Positions 26,573 through 35,453 of a stretch of 64,000 bases of DNA are shown piece after piece. The stretch comes from Pseudomonas japonica (GTDB taxonomy: Bacteria > Pseudomonadota > Gammaproteobacteria > Pseudomonadales > Pseudomonadaceae), in NCBI RefSeq assembly GCF_900188455.1, contig NZ_FZOL01000022.1:60082-124081 (forward strand), given 5' to 3'. Each line of letters begins with the position of its first letter. Position 1 is the stretch's first letter. The position numbers were made by a program, and so were the translations under genes. Below the pieces are notes generated by a model, which was given only the letters and a program-made list of their open reading frames with translations, was not told where the DNA came from and did no database searches.

Positions 26573-28141
26573 TCACTCCGCCCGCATCACCGGATCGATG
26601 ACCTGGGTCAGCAGGTGCTCATGCCCCTCGACATGCCAGTTGGCCCAGATCCGGCCTTTCTTGTCCGGCTCCAGGCTCAACCAGTTGCGCTCGGGCACCA
26701 GGTAATGGCCCTTGAAGCCGATGGGCAGCATCCTGGCGCTCACGCCGTATTCGATGGTTTCCTGGCCGGCGCCGAACTTCTCCATGAAGTACACCGCCAC
26801 CGCCGGCGGCGGCGTGTGCACGATGCCGGTGGACACCAGCTGGAAGATCACCCCCGCGCCATTGCCATGCTGCGGCAGCGTCGACTCGATCACCGCGGCC
26901 GCGGCGACATGGACATCGCCCGAAACGATGGTGACCCGCGTACCCAGTGCGGAGAAATCCAGCAGGCGCTTGATCAGACGCTGGCGCTCGTCGCGATGCG
27001 GCTTGCTGCGCCAGTGGTCGCGCAAGTCGTCTTCCAGCTCCCAGGTTCCCGGCAGCGCATTGAGCGCCACCTCGGCGGCATTCAGGTCGAGGTAGGCCAC
27101 CGGCAGGCTGGAGCACACCAGCAGATGCCGGGGTCTGGCCGCGGACAGGCCCTTGAGCCAGGCGAAAATGGAATCCCAGGTGGCCTCGGAAGCGATGCGG
27201 GTCGGCGTGAAGCTGCCGTCCTCCTTCTTCTTGAGGTCAGGTTGGCGCTCGCTGCGCAGGTCCGGCACCAGGATCGCCAGCTCGCCCAGGCCCGCATAGA
27301 CCAGGGTGAAGCCCTGCACCGGCGCGGGTTTCTCGGAAACCACAGGCAGCGCGGCCGGGTGGGTTTCGCCCACCTTGAGCTGCTGCTGGAACAACCGGTA
27401 GTACGCGGAAGCCAGCCTGAACAGGTTCTGGTAGACCTCGCTCTCATGCAGGTCCTGCGGGTAGGAACCCCAGCCATCGGTGATGTCGTGGTCATCCCAC
27501 ATCGCCACGTAGGGGATCGCCTGGAGCATCTGGCGCACCCCTTCCTGACTCCAGCGCGAGACATAGAGCTCAGCGAGGAACTGGTCGACCTGGTCCTCCA
27601 GCTTCTTGTTCCAGGTCGCCCCCACCTGCTCCTTGTGCGAAAGCTCGGACCAGTCCTTCATCGGCCCGGCGAGCACCGCCAGCGAATCGGTGTAGACCTG
27701 GTCGCCGCCCATCAGCAGCAGGTGGAACTCCTTGTCCTTCACGGCATGTCGCTGGCCCATGTCGAACCAGCGCTCGTTGGCCCTGTCGATGACCTTCTTG
27801 CGGTACTTCTCGGCGGAAAAACCGTTGCATGACTCGTAGGCGATGCACGGCGACTCGCCCGCGGCGGGCACGTGAAAGCTCGCCAGGCCGTTGCCGACAT
27901 CGATGTCGCAGCGCAGCGCGGTGTTTTTCTTCTGGGTGACGGCGACCTGGATTCGCCAGACATTGCGCGTCGGTTTGCCGAACGGAATGGCGGCGATCTT
28001 CTCGACATCGATCAGCTTGCAATTGACCAGTTTGGCCACGGGTGGCGGATCACCCAGGTCGCTGACCAACAACGCCGAAACGCGATACTTCCCGGCATGG
28101 ATTCCCTGAAAGTGCACTATCGGGCCGAGTCGCAGACTCAT
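26573..28141 (-). CDS. PhoD-like alkaline phosphatase D family phosphoesterase
   Basis: A 522-residue metallophosphoesterase related to PhoD. Metal-binding motifs in order are LLLMGGDQVYTDS (about residue 165), MWDDHDITDGWGSYP (about 225) and VTIVSGDVHVAAAAVI (about 405), with a terminal GHEHLLTQ-like segment. No signal peptide is visible at the N-terminus, so this member is probably cytoplasmic, unlike secreted PhoD. The substrate is unknown. It stands alone, and the iron unit upstream is not obviously related. Confidence 0.85.
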   Translation of the reverse strand: MSLRLGPIVHFQGIHAGKYRVSALLVSDLGDPPPVAKLVNCKLIDVEKIAAIPFGKPTRNVWRIQVAVTQKKNTALRCDIDVGNGLASFHVPAAGESPCIAYESCNGFSAEKYRKKVIDRANERWFDMGQRHAVKDKEFHLLLMGGDQVYTDSLAVLAGPMKDWSELSHKEQVGATWNKKLEDQVDQFLAELYVSRWSQEGVRQMLQAIPYVAMWDDHDITDGWGSYPQDLHESEVYQNLFRLASAYYRLFQQQLKVGETHPAALPVVSEKPAPVQGFTLVYAGLGELAILVPDLRSERQPDLKKKEDGSFTPTRIASEATWDSIFAWLKGLSAARPRHLLVCSSLPVAYLDLNAAEVALNALPGTWELEDDLRDHWRSKPHRDERQRLIKRLLDFSALGTRVTIVSGDVHVAAAAVIESTLPQHGNGAGVIFQLVSTGIVHTPPPAVAVYFMEKFGAGQETIEYGVSARMLPIGFKGHYLVPERNWLSLEPDKKGRIWANWHVEGHEHLLTQVIDPVMRAE

Positions 28142-28274
28142 GGCTGATCCTCCCTGATCGTTGGGCAGCAGTCGATTGGCTGTGAATTGCGAGGTAACAA
28201 TTTGATGCTAGCTGCCGCGCAAGAATCCGCCACACAAAACGATTTTCACGGCCCGGCGTGGGGCCCTTCGCAAT

Positions 28275-28336
28275 CCCCCGTAGGAGCGTGGCTTGCCCGC
28301 GAAGGACCGCGCAGGCAAGCCAGCTCCCACGGGGGG
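28275..28336. repeat. REP inverted pair
   Basis: Arms 28275-28297 (with GTAGGAGCGTGGCTTGCC) and 28313-28336 (with GGCAAGCCAGCTCCCAC) form a hairpin just after the end of the aap operon. It may protect or terminate that transcript. Confidence 0.8.
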
Positions 28337-28348
28337 AGATGCGCTCAG

Positions 28349-29092
28349 TCAATGCAGGATCTGACTGAGGAACGCCCGCGTCCGCGGATTCTGCGGATCA
28401 TCGAAGAACGCATCCGGCGCCGCCTGCTCCACGATCTCGCCCTTGTCCATGAAGATCACCCGATCCGCCACCGTCCGCGCGAAACCCATTTCATGGGTCA
28501 CGCACAACATGGTCATGCCGTCCTCCGCCAGGCCGACCATGGTATCCAGCACCTCCTTGACCATCTCCGGGTCCAGCGCCGAGGTCGGTTCGTCGAACAG
28601 CATGATCTTCGGCTTCATGCACAGCGCCCGGGCGATCGCCACACGCTGCTGCTGCCCACCGGACAACTGCCCCGGGTACTTGTGCGCCTGATCCGGAATG
28701 CGCACCCGCTCCAGGTAGTGCATGGCAATTTCCTCGGCCCGGCGCTTGGGCATCTTGCGTACCCACATCGGCGCCAGGGTGCAGTTCTGCAGGATGGTCA
28801 GGTGCGGGAACAGGTTGAAGTGCTGGAACACCATGCCCACCTCGCGGCGGATCGCTTCGATCTGCTTGAGGTCGTTGGTCAGTTCCACCCCGTCCACCAC
28901 GATCCTCCCCTGCTGATGCTCCTCCAGCCGGTTGAGGCAGCGGATGGTGGTGGACTTGCCCGAACCCGACGGCCCGCACAGCACGATGCGCTCCCCCGGC
29001 CGCACGCTGAGGTTGATGTGCTTGAGCACATGGAACTGCCCGTACCACTTGTTCATGTCGTGGATTTCGATAATCGGTGCCTGACTCATCAT
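28349..29092 (-). CDS. aapP: Amino acid ABC transporter ATP-binding protein AapP
   Basis: A 247-residue polar amino acid ATPase. It has Walker A GPSGSGKST, the signature LSGGQQQRVAIARAL, Walker B IMLFDEPTSALDPEMV and the H-loop VTHEMGFAR. The start overlaps the aapM stop (ATGA). It is the last gene of aapJ-aapQ-aapM-aapP, which imports general L-amino acids, usually with a preference for acidic ones. The first ATG (29092) is used; a second ATG directly follows it. Confidence 0.93.
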   Translation of the reverse strand: MMSQAPIIEIHDMNKWYGQFHVLKHINLSVRPGERIVLCGPSGSGKSTTIRCLNRLEEHQQGRIVVDGVELTNDLKQIEAIRREVGMVFQHFNLFPHLTILQNCTLAPMWVRKMPKRRAEEIAMHYLERVRIPDQAHKYPGQLSGGQQQRVAIARALCMKPKIMLFDEPTSALDPEMVKEVLDTMVGLAEDGMTMLCVTHEMGFARTVADRVIFMDKGEIVEQAAPDAFFDDPQNPRTRAFLSQILH

Positions 29093-30198
29093 TCGTTCTC
29101 CTGACGCTTGTGACCGGTGTCCAGCCGACGCTCCAGGCGCCGCGAATAGCTGGACATGCCGAAACAGAAAACCCAGTACACCAGGGCCGCGAACACATAG
29201 CCCTCGGTGGCCATGCCCAGCCAGGCGGGATCGGCGGCGGCCTGCTTGACGCTGTTGAGCAGGTCGAACAGGCCGATGATCACCACCAGGCTGGTGTCCT
29301 TGAACAGGGCGATGAAGGTGTTGACGATGCCGGGGATCACCAGCTTCAGGGCTTGCGGCAGGATCACCAGGCCCATCGAGCGCCAGTAGCCCAGGCCCAT
29401 GGCCGCGGCGGCTTCGTACTGGCCCTTGGGAATCGCCTGCAGGCCACCGCGCACCACCTCGGCGATATACGCCGACTGGAACAGGATCACCCCGATCATG
29501 GCCCGCAGCAGCTTGTCGAAACTCATGCCCTCGGGCAGGAACAGCGGCAGCATCACCGACGACATGAACAGCACCGTGATCAACGGCACGCCGCGCCAGA
29601 ACTCGATGAAAGTCACGCAGACCACCTTCACCGCCGGCATCTTCGAACGCCGGCCCAGGGCCAGGAGGATGCCCAGCGGCAAGGCTCCGGCGATGCCCAC
29701 GGTGGCGATCACCAGGGTCAGCATCAGGCCGCCCCACTGGCTGGTGGCAACCAGCGGCAGGCCGGCCACGCCGCCACGCAACAGGCACCAGGCGAGCAGC
29801 GGATACAGCAGCAGGAAACCCAGGGCATAGCCGGCCTTGCGTGGAAACCGGCGCAGGAACAAAGGCGCCGCGCCGAGCACTGCGCTGAGCACCGTGAGAT
29901 CGACGCGCCAGCGCTGCGCCGTCGGGTAGTAGCCGTACAGGAACTGGTCGAAGCGCTGCTGCACGAACACCCAGCAGGCGCCCTGCCCGCTGCAGTCGGC
30001 GCGGCTGCCGCCGATCCAGTCGGCATCGACGATCGCCCACTGCAACAGCGGCGGCGCGATCAGCCAGACCAGGTACAGGGCGAACAGGGTCAGCAGGGTA
30101 TTCAGCCAATTGGAAAACAGGTTGGCGCGCATCCACGCCAGCGCACCCACCGTGCGCACCGGCGGCGGCATGTCGGGCTTGAAGACGAAGGCATTCAT
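29089..30198 (-). CDS. aapM: Amino acid ABC transporter permease AapM
   Basis: A 369-residue inner-membrane permease of the HisM/GltK type with the long N-terminal region characteristic of AapM (WMRANLFSNWLNTLLTLFALYLVW). The coupling region is seen in QSAYIAEVVRGGLQAIPKGQYEAAAAMGL. It is 10 bp after aapQ and overlaps aapP by 4 bp. Confidence 0.92.
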   Translation of the reverse strand: MNAFVFKPDMPPPVRTVGALAWMRANLFSNWLNTLLTLFALYLVWLIAPPLLQWAIVDADWIGGSRADCSGQGACWVFVQQRFDQFLYGYYPTAQRWRVDLTVLSAVLGAAPLFLRRFPRKAGYALGFLLLYPLLAWCLLRGGVAGLPLVATSQWGGLMLTLVIATVGIAGALPLGILLALGRRSKMPAVKVVCVTFIEFWRGVPLITVLFMSSVMLPLFLPEGMSFDKLLRAMIGVILFQSAYIAEVVRGGLQAIPKGQYEAAAAMGLGYWRSMGLVILPQALKLVIPGIVNTFIALFKDTSLVVIIGLFDLLNSVKQAAADPAWLGMATEGYVFAALVYWVFCFGMSSYSRRLERRLDTGHKRQENE

Positions 30199-30208
30199 CC
30201 GTGGCTCC

Positions 30209-31387
30209 TCAGCGTTCGATCAGCGCGATGCGCTTGTTGTAGGCGTTCATCAGCAGGGAAATGCCGATGCTGATGGCCAGGTACACGCTCATGGTGATGG
30301 CGATCACCTCGATGGCCTGCCCGGTCTGGTTGAGCACGGTGCCGGCGAACAGCGAGACCATTTCCGGATAGCCGATACCGGCCGCCAGCGAGGAGTTCTT
30401 CGCCAGGTTCAGGTACTGGCTGGTCAGCGGCGGAATGATCACCCGCAGCGCCTGGGGAATGATCACCTTGCGCAGCGTCGGCCCTTCGCGCAGGCCGAGG
30501 GAGCGGGCCGCCTCGGTCTGGCCGTGGCTCACCGAGCGGATCCCGGAACGGACGATCTCGGCGATGAACGCGGCCGTGTAGATGGTCAAGGCCAGGGTCA
30601 GCGCCAGCAGTTCGGGGATCAGTACCCAGCCGCCAGCGAAGTTGAATCCTTTCAATTGCGGCAGTTCCCAGCTCAGCGGGTTGCCGAACAGCAGCACGCT
30701 CAGACCCGGGATCACCAGCAGCAGGCCGACGGCGGCCCAGAAGGTGTGGAACGGCTCACCGCTCGCCTCGAAGCGACGGTTGGCCCAACGCAGCATGGCG
30801 ACCACCGCGACGATGGCCAGCAGAACGGCAATCACGAACGGCCAGAAACCTTCGGCGATCGAGGCGCCGGGCATGTTCAGGCCGCGGTTGCTGATGAAGA
30901 AGGTGTCGTTGAGGTTGATGCTGCCCCGCGGTCCCGGCAGGGTCAGGAACACGGCGAAGTACCAGAACAGGATCTGCAGCAGCGGCGGGATGTTGCGGAA
31001 GGTCTCGACGTAGACCGTGGCCAGCTTGTTGATCATCCAGTTCGGCGACAGCCGCGCCACGCCGATGATGAAACCGAGCAGCGTGGCGAGCACGATACCG
31101 ATGCCGGTGACCAGCAAGGTGTTGAGCAGACCGATGACGAAGACCCGGGCGTAGCTGTTGGCCTCGGCATAGGGGATCAGGTGCTGGGCGATGCCGAAGC
31201 CGGCGCTGCGTTCGAGAAAGTCGAAGCCGGAGGTGATGCCGCGATGCTGGAGATTGCTCTGGGTGTTGTGGAACAGGTACAGGCCGACCGCGACGACCGC
31301 GAGGACCGTGACCACCTGGAACAGCAGTGCGCGCAGGCGCGGATCGGCCAGCGACAGCCGGCGCGAAACGGGGGAAAGACTGGACAT
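30209..31387 (-). CDS. aapQ: Amino acid ABC transporter permease AapQ
   Basis: A 392-residue permease. The N-terminal part (RLRALLFQVVTVLAVVAVGLYLFHNTQSNLQHRGI) and ITSGFDFLERSAGFGIAQ are typical of AapQ. The EAA-type loop AAFIAEIVRSGIRSVSHGQTEAARSLGL is present. It follows aapJ after 66 bp and pairs with AapM to form the membrane channel. Confidence 0.92.
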   Translation of the reverse strand: MSSLSPVSRRLSLADPRLRALLFQVVTVLAVVAVGLYLFHNTQSNLQHRGITSGFDFLERSAGFGIAQHLIPYAEANSYARVFVIGLLNTLLVTGIGIVLATLLGFIIGVARLSPNWMINKLATVYVETFRNIPPLLQILFWYFAVFLTLPGPRGSINLNDTFFISNRGLNMPGASIAEGFWPFVIAVLLAIVAVVAMLRWANRRFEASGEPFHTFWAAVGLLLVIPGLSVLLFGNPLSWELPQLKGFNFAGGWVLIPELLALTLALTIYTAAFIAEIVRSGIRSVSHGQTEAARSLGLREGPTLRKVIIPQALRVIIPPLTSQYLNLAKNSSLAAGIGYPEMVSLFAGTVLNQTGQAIEVIAITMSVYLAISIGISLLMNAYNKRIALIER

Positions 31388-31453
31388 GATCGAGACTCTG
31401 CAAAACGGAGCGAAAGCGGGTTTGCCCGGCGCCAGGCCGGGCGATGCCGGTGA

Positions 31454-32494
31454 TCAGCGCACGGGCGGTCCGTACTGCAGGCCACCCTGGTTCCACAGGG
31501 CGTTGAGCCCGCGCTTGATCTTCATGTCGCTGCCCTGGCCGAGGTTGCGCTCGAAGGACTCGCCGTAGTTGCCGACCTGGGAAACGATCTGCACCACCCA
31601 GTCGTTGCGCAGGTTGAGGTCCTTGCCGAGGACGCCGTCGACGCCGAGCAGGCGCGCCACATCCGGGTTCTTCGTGCTCTTGGCCAGTTCGCCGACATTC
31701 TTCGAGGTGACCCCGAGTTCCTCGGCGTTGAGCATGGCGATCTGGGTCCAGCGCACCACCGAGAACCATTCTTCGTCGCCACGCCGCACGGCGGTGGACA
31801 GCGGTTCCTTGGAGATGATTTCCGGCAGTACCGCGTAGTCGTCCGGTGCCGCCAGCTTCAGGCGCTGGCCGTAGAGCTGCGACTGGTCGGCGGTGAGCAC
31901 GTCGCAGCGCCCCGACTCCAATGCCTTGAACGATTCGTCGGAGGTGTCGAAGGAGATCGGTGTGAACTTCATGCCGTTGCCGCGGAAGTAGTCGGCCAGG
32001 TTCAGTTCGGTGACGGTGCCGGCCTGGATGCAGAAGGTCGCGCCGTCCAGTTCGCGGGCGCTGCTGACGTTGAGTTTCTTGCTGGCGAGGAAGCCCTGGC
32101 CGTCGTAGTAGGCCACCCCGGCGAAGAGGATGCCCATGGAGCCGTCACGCGAGGAGGTCCAGGTGGTACTGCGCGAGAGCAGGTCGACCTCGCCGGACTG
32201 CAGGGCGGTGAAGCGTTCCTTGGCGGTCAGCTGGGTGTAGCGGACCTTGCTCGCGTCGCCGAAGATCGCCGCGGCCACGGCGCGGCATACATCGACATCG
32301 AAGCCGTGGAAATCGCCCTTGGTATCGGCGAAGGAAAAGCCCGGCAGGCCGTCGCTGATGCCGCATTGCACGAAACCTTTTTTCTTCACGTTGTCCAGGG
32401 TGGTGCCGGCCATGGCCGGGGTGGACAGCAGCGTCGCCAGCGTCAGGGCGGTCAGGCCCAGGACGGCGGTGCGGGGGGTGTTTGCTTTTTTCAT
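31454..32494 (-). CDS. aapJ: Amino acid ABC transporter substrate-binding protein AapJ
   Basis: A 346-residue periplasmic protein with a signal peptide (LATLLSTPAMA-GT), followed by the AapJ pattern LDNVKKKGFVQCGISDGLPGFSFADTKGDFHGFDVDVCRAVAAAIFGD. It is larger than most polar amino acid binding proteins, as usual for AapJ. It is the first gene of the operon, so the promoter should lie in the region after 32495. Confidence 0.92.
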   Translation of the reverse strand: MKKANTPRTAVLGLTALTLATLLSTPAMAGTTLDNVKKKGFVQCGISDGLPGFSFADTKGDFHGFDVDVCRAVAAAIFGDASKVRYTQLTAKERFTALQSGEVDLLSRSTTWTSSRDGSMGILFAGVAYYDGQGFLASKKLNVSSARELDGATFCIQAGTVTELNLADYFRGNGMKFTPISFDTSDESFKALESGRCDVLTADQSQLYGQRLKLAAPDDYAVLPEIISKEPLSTAVRRGDEEWFSVVRWTQIAMLNAEELGVTSKNVGELAKSTKNPDVARLLGVDGVLGKDLNLRNDWVVQIVSQVGNYGESFERNLGQGSDMKIKRGLNALWNQGGLQYGPPVR

Positions 32495-32828
32495 TTCTAT
32501 CGCCTCGTTTTATTCAGGACGAGCGCTCCCGCCGGTCGATCGGGATCGCCGGGAAACGCGCAAACCAACAGGGAAAAGGCAGAAAGCAGCGGGTGGGCGG
32601 TCAGGGCCCGGAGACAACGTGGATAACGTCGGTAAGTGGCATCGCTGGCCCTCTTTTTATTCTTTGGAAAAAGGCCCCCGTGTGCAGGGGCCAAGTGTGA
32701 AGCGCCGTCAGAGCGTGCGTTAGCGGCTCTGGCTGCAACGTAACGGCAAAGGGGGCGAGAGAAAAAGCGAATAATTTTGCAAATAGGCGTAAGGGGAACT
32801 TACGAATTGAAGGGCGACTTGCACGGAA

Positions 32829-32963
32829 CCTGTAGGAGCGGATTTATCCGCGATCGGCGGCGCAGCCGTCGTAGAACCTGAATCCCGAATCTGCCTGACA
32901 CACCGTGCACTCAGGTTTTACGGCCGCTTCGCGCCCGATCGCGGATGAATCCGCTCCTACAGG
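32829..32963. repeat. REP inverted pair upstream of aapJ
   Basis: Arms beginning CCTGTAGGAGCGGATTTATC (32829) and ending in its complement (32963) are separated by about 40 bp. This is a typical Pseudomonas REPIN. The rest of the 32495-33113 gap holds the aapJ promoter region and a second, unrelated hairpin; no gene was seen. Confidence 0.85.
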
Positions 32964-32987
32964 TTCAGCGCAGATCTTGAGGGCTAC

Positions 32988-33106
32988 GCGGACCTTGTGT
33001 GAGCGGGTTTACCGGGACGCCGGACCGCCGCGATTGCGGCAGTGAATTCACCGACGCCATCGCGGCGGTCCGGCGTCCCGGTAAACCCGCTCACACAGGG
33101 TCCGCG
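32988..33106. repeat. Giant near-perfect inverted repeat
   Basis: Left arm 32988-33036 and right arm 33058-33106 are reverse complements over about 45 bp (core GCGGGTTTACCGGGACGCCG), with a loop of about 20 bp. It ends 8 bp before the stop codon of the LysR gene and differs from the usual REP core in sequence. Confidence 0.85.
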
Positions 33107-33113
33107 TACAGGC

Positions 33114-34013
33114 TCAACGAAACCCCCGCGCATGCTCCAGCAGGCACTCGATGAACACCCGCAACGCCGGGCTCTTCTTCTCGCCCTTGCGGTAGGCGAT
33201 GGAAATCTTTCGGCGAATCTCCGGCACCAGCCGGCTCACCCGCGCGCCCTGGGTTTCAGTGCCGGCCCGCAGCCCGGGGAACATGGCGATGGCGCAGCCC
33301 TCGCGAACCAGCGCGCTGGTCACTTCCGCACCCTTGCAGCGGGCGACGATCCTCGGCATGTAGCCCGAGCGCTGACAGGCCTCGGCAAGCATCCGCGTGT
33401 AGGTGCCGGACGCCGTGTCGATCACCCACTGCTCCTGCTCCAGCTCCGCCCAGCTCACCTCGTCCAGCCCGGCCAGGCGATGATCCGGTGCCATCATCAC
33501 GTGGAACACGTCCTCGATCAGCGGCGTCAGCTCGATCCCCGGATCCAGCAGCCCCGGCGGCACATTGAGGTCGTCGATCAGGGCCACGTCGGTCTGCCAG
33601 CTGCGCAGGGCGTTCATGCCCTCCTCCGGCTCCATTTCCTCGAACAGCACCTCCAGGCGCGGATGGCTCGCGCGCAGGCTGCGCATGGTCCTGGGCATCA
33701 GCGCCGAAGCCACCGAGGGAAACGCCGCGACACGGATATCGCCCGCCACCACCTTCTTCAACTCGGCCATGTCGGCACGGGCCGACTCCAGCTCGGCGAA
33801 GATGCGGTTGGCCCGCTCCACCAGGGTGCGCCCGGCGATGGTCAGTTCCACCCCGCGCCCGCGCCGCTCCACCAGGTCGATGCCGACTTCCTGTTCGAGC
33901 ATGGAGATCTGCTGCGACACCGCCGAGGGCGACACATGCAGCGCATCGGCCACCGCGGCCATGGTCTTGCGCACCGCCAGCTCGCGCAGGGCACCGAGTT
34001 TGCCGATATCCAT
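33114..34013 (-). CDS. LysR-family regulator divergent from glyA
   Basis: A 299-residue LysR-type regulator. Residues 1-62 form the winged HTH (MAAVADALHVSPSAVSQQIS, then MLEQEVGIDLVERRGRGVELT), and the rest is the effector domain. ATG 34013 follows GGAGG with 5-base spacing. It is divergent from glyA-dsdA-folD-purU across 110 bp that contain a TAAG-N5-CTTA dyad, so it probably controls that operon. It does not clearly match E. coli DsdC, so no symbol is given. Confidence 0.9.
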   Translation of the reverse strand: MDIGKLGALRELAVRKTMAAVADALHVSPSAVSQQISMLEQEVGIDLVERRGRGVELTIAGRTLVERANRIFAELESARADMAELKKVVAGDIRVAAFPSVASALMPRTMRSLRASHPRLEVLFEEMEPEEGMNALRSWQTDVALIDDLNVPPGLLDPGIELTPLIEDVFHVMMAPDHRLAGLDEVSWAELEQEQWVIDTASGTYTRMLAEACQRSGYMPRIVARCKGAEVTSALVREGCAIAMFPGLRAGTETQGARVSRLVPEIRRKISIAYRKGEKKSPALRVFIECLLEHARGFR

Positions 34014-34028
34014 CAGGCCTCCAATCGT

Positions 34029-34041
34029 TAAGTTAGGCTTA
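34029..34041. promoter_or_regulatory. Candidate LysR operator
   Basis: TAAG-TTAGG-CTTA forms a 13-bp dyad with a T-N11-A core. It lies in the 110-bp divergent region, 16 bp from the LysR start and about 85 bp from glyA. Confidence 0.4.
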
Positions 34042-34123
34042 TGTATCCTTGAAATATTAATCGCTTTTTTTGGATTTTCACCAGCGATAGGCTGGAAAAA
34101 ACCCAACAAAAGGTACCGCCGCA

Positions 34124-35395
34124 ATGACGCATTCCTACTTCAACGACAACCTCGCATTGCGCGACCCGCTGATCTTCAAGGCGCTGGCTGACGAGAAGAA
34201 ACGCCAGCAGGGCCAGATCGAGCTGATCGCTTCCGAGAACTCGGTGAGCCAGGCCTCGCTGGAAGCCCTCGGCTCGGTGATCACCAACAAGACCGTCGAA
34301 GGCTATCCGGGCAAGCGCTTCCACGGCGGCGCCGATTTCGCCGATGTGGTCGAGCAGGCCGCCATCGACCGCGCCAAGGCGCTGTTCGGCTGCGAATACG
34401 TCAACGTCCAACCGCACTCGGGGACCCAGGCCAACCAGGCGGTGTTCTTCGCCCTGCTGCAACCGGGCGACACGGTCCTGAGCCTCGACCTGGCCAGCGG
34501 CGGCCACCTCAGCCACGGCGCCAAGCCCAACCAGTCGGGGCGCTGGTTCAACATCGTTTCCTATGGCGTGCACCGCGAGACCGGGCGCATCGACTACGAC
34601 AACGTCGAGGCCCTGGCCCTGGAGCACCAGCCGAAGCTGCTGATCTGCGGTGGCTCGTCGTACCCGCGGGAGATCGACTTCGCCCGCATGCGCGCCATCG
34701 CCGACAAGGTCGGTGCCACCTACCTGGTGGACATGGCCCACTTCGCCGGGCTGGTCGCCGCCGGCGTGCACCCCTCGCCCATCCCCCACGCCGACTTCGT
34801 CACCTGCACCACCACCAAGACCCTGCGTGGCTCCCGGGGCGGCCTGGTGATGACCAACCGCGAAGACCTGTTCAAGAAGCTGCAACCCGCGGTGTTCCCC
34901 GGCGTGCAGGGCAGCGCGCACCTGGCCACCATCGCCGGCAAGGCGGTCTGCCTGGGCGAAGCCCTGAGCGACGAATTCAAGACCTACGGCGCCAATGTCC
35001 AGGCCAACGCCCGGCTGCTGGCGAAAGTGCTGCAGGACCGTGGCGTGCGCATCGTCAGCGGCGGCACCGACACCCATGTGGTGCTGGTCGACGTGTCGTC
35101 CAAGGACCTCACCGGGCAGCAGGCCCAGGACGCCCTGTCGGCGATCAACATCACCTCGAACAAGAACCCGATCCCCTTCGACAGCGCGCGTCCGTCGGAA
35201 TGGAAAGGCCTGCGCCTGGGCTCCTCGGCCGGTACCACCCGTGGCTTCGGCGCCGACGAGTTCGCGGTGATCGGCAGCCTGATCGCCGACATCTTCGAGG
35301 CCCAGGCCGCCGATGAAGCGACCCGCGCCAGGGTGATCGAGCAGAGCCGTGCCACCGTCGCCCGCCTGTGCGGCGAATTCCCGATCTACGCCTGA
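34124..35395 (+). CDS. glyA: Serine hydroxymethyltransferase
   Basis: A 423-residue PLP enzyme that converts serine and tetrahydrofolate to glycine and 5,10-methylene-THF. Landmarks are IELIASENSVSQASLEALGS, the YPGKRFHGG segment, VNVQPHSGTQANQAV, and the Schiff-base lysine in TTTKTLRGSRGG. It is the first gene of an operon with D-serine deaminase and two folate C1 enzymes. That makes it a catabolic paralogue rather than the housekeeping copy; this is inferred from context. Confidence 0.95.
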   Translation: MTHSYFNDNLALRDPLIFKALADEKKRQQGQIELIASENSVSQASLEALGSVITNKTVEGYPGKRFHGGADFADVVEQAAIDRAKALFGCEYVNVQPHSGTQANQAVFFALLQPGDTVLSLDLASGGHLSHGAKPNQSGRWFNIVSYGVHRETGRIDYDNVEALALEHQPKLLICGGSSYPREIDFARMRAIADKVGATYLVDMAHFAGLVAAGVHPSPIPHADFVTCTTTKTLRGSRGGLVMTNREDLFKKLQPAVFPGVQGSAHLATIAGKAVCLGEALSDEFKTYGANVQANARLLAKVLQDRGVRIVSGGTDTHVVLVDVSSKDLTGQQAQDALSAINITSNKNPIPFDSARPSEWKGLRLGSSAGTTRGFGADEFAVIGSLIADIFEAQAADEATRARVIEQSRATVARLCGEFPIYA

Positions 35396-35453
35396 GAACC
35401 CTCGGCGGGACCCGCGTCCCGCCCCCTCTCCCGCTGTTGCAGGAAAACCCGAA

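Noticed and set aside
26003..27832. A 609-codon frame opposite the ECF sigma and PhoD-like genes
   Set aside because: It lies antisense to two well-supported genes and has no recognisable domain or signal.
34014..34123. Glycine or THF riboswitch before glyA
   Set aside because: The divergent gap is only 110 bp and shows a LysR-type dyad, but no riboswitch-like conserved helices could be recognised.
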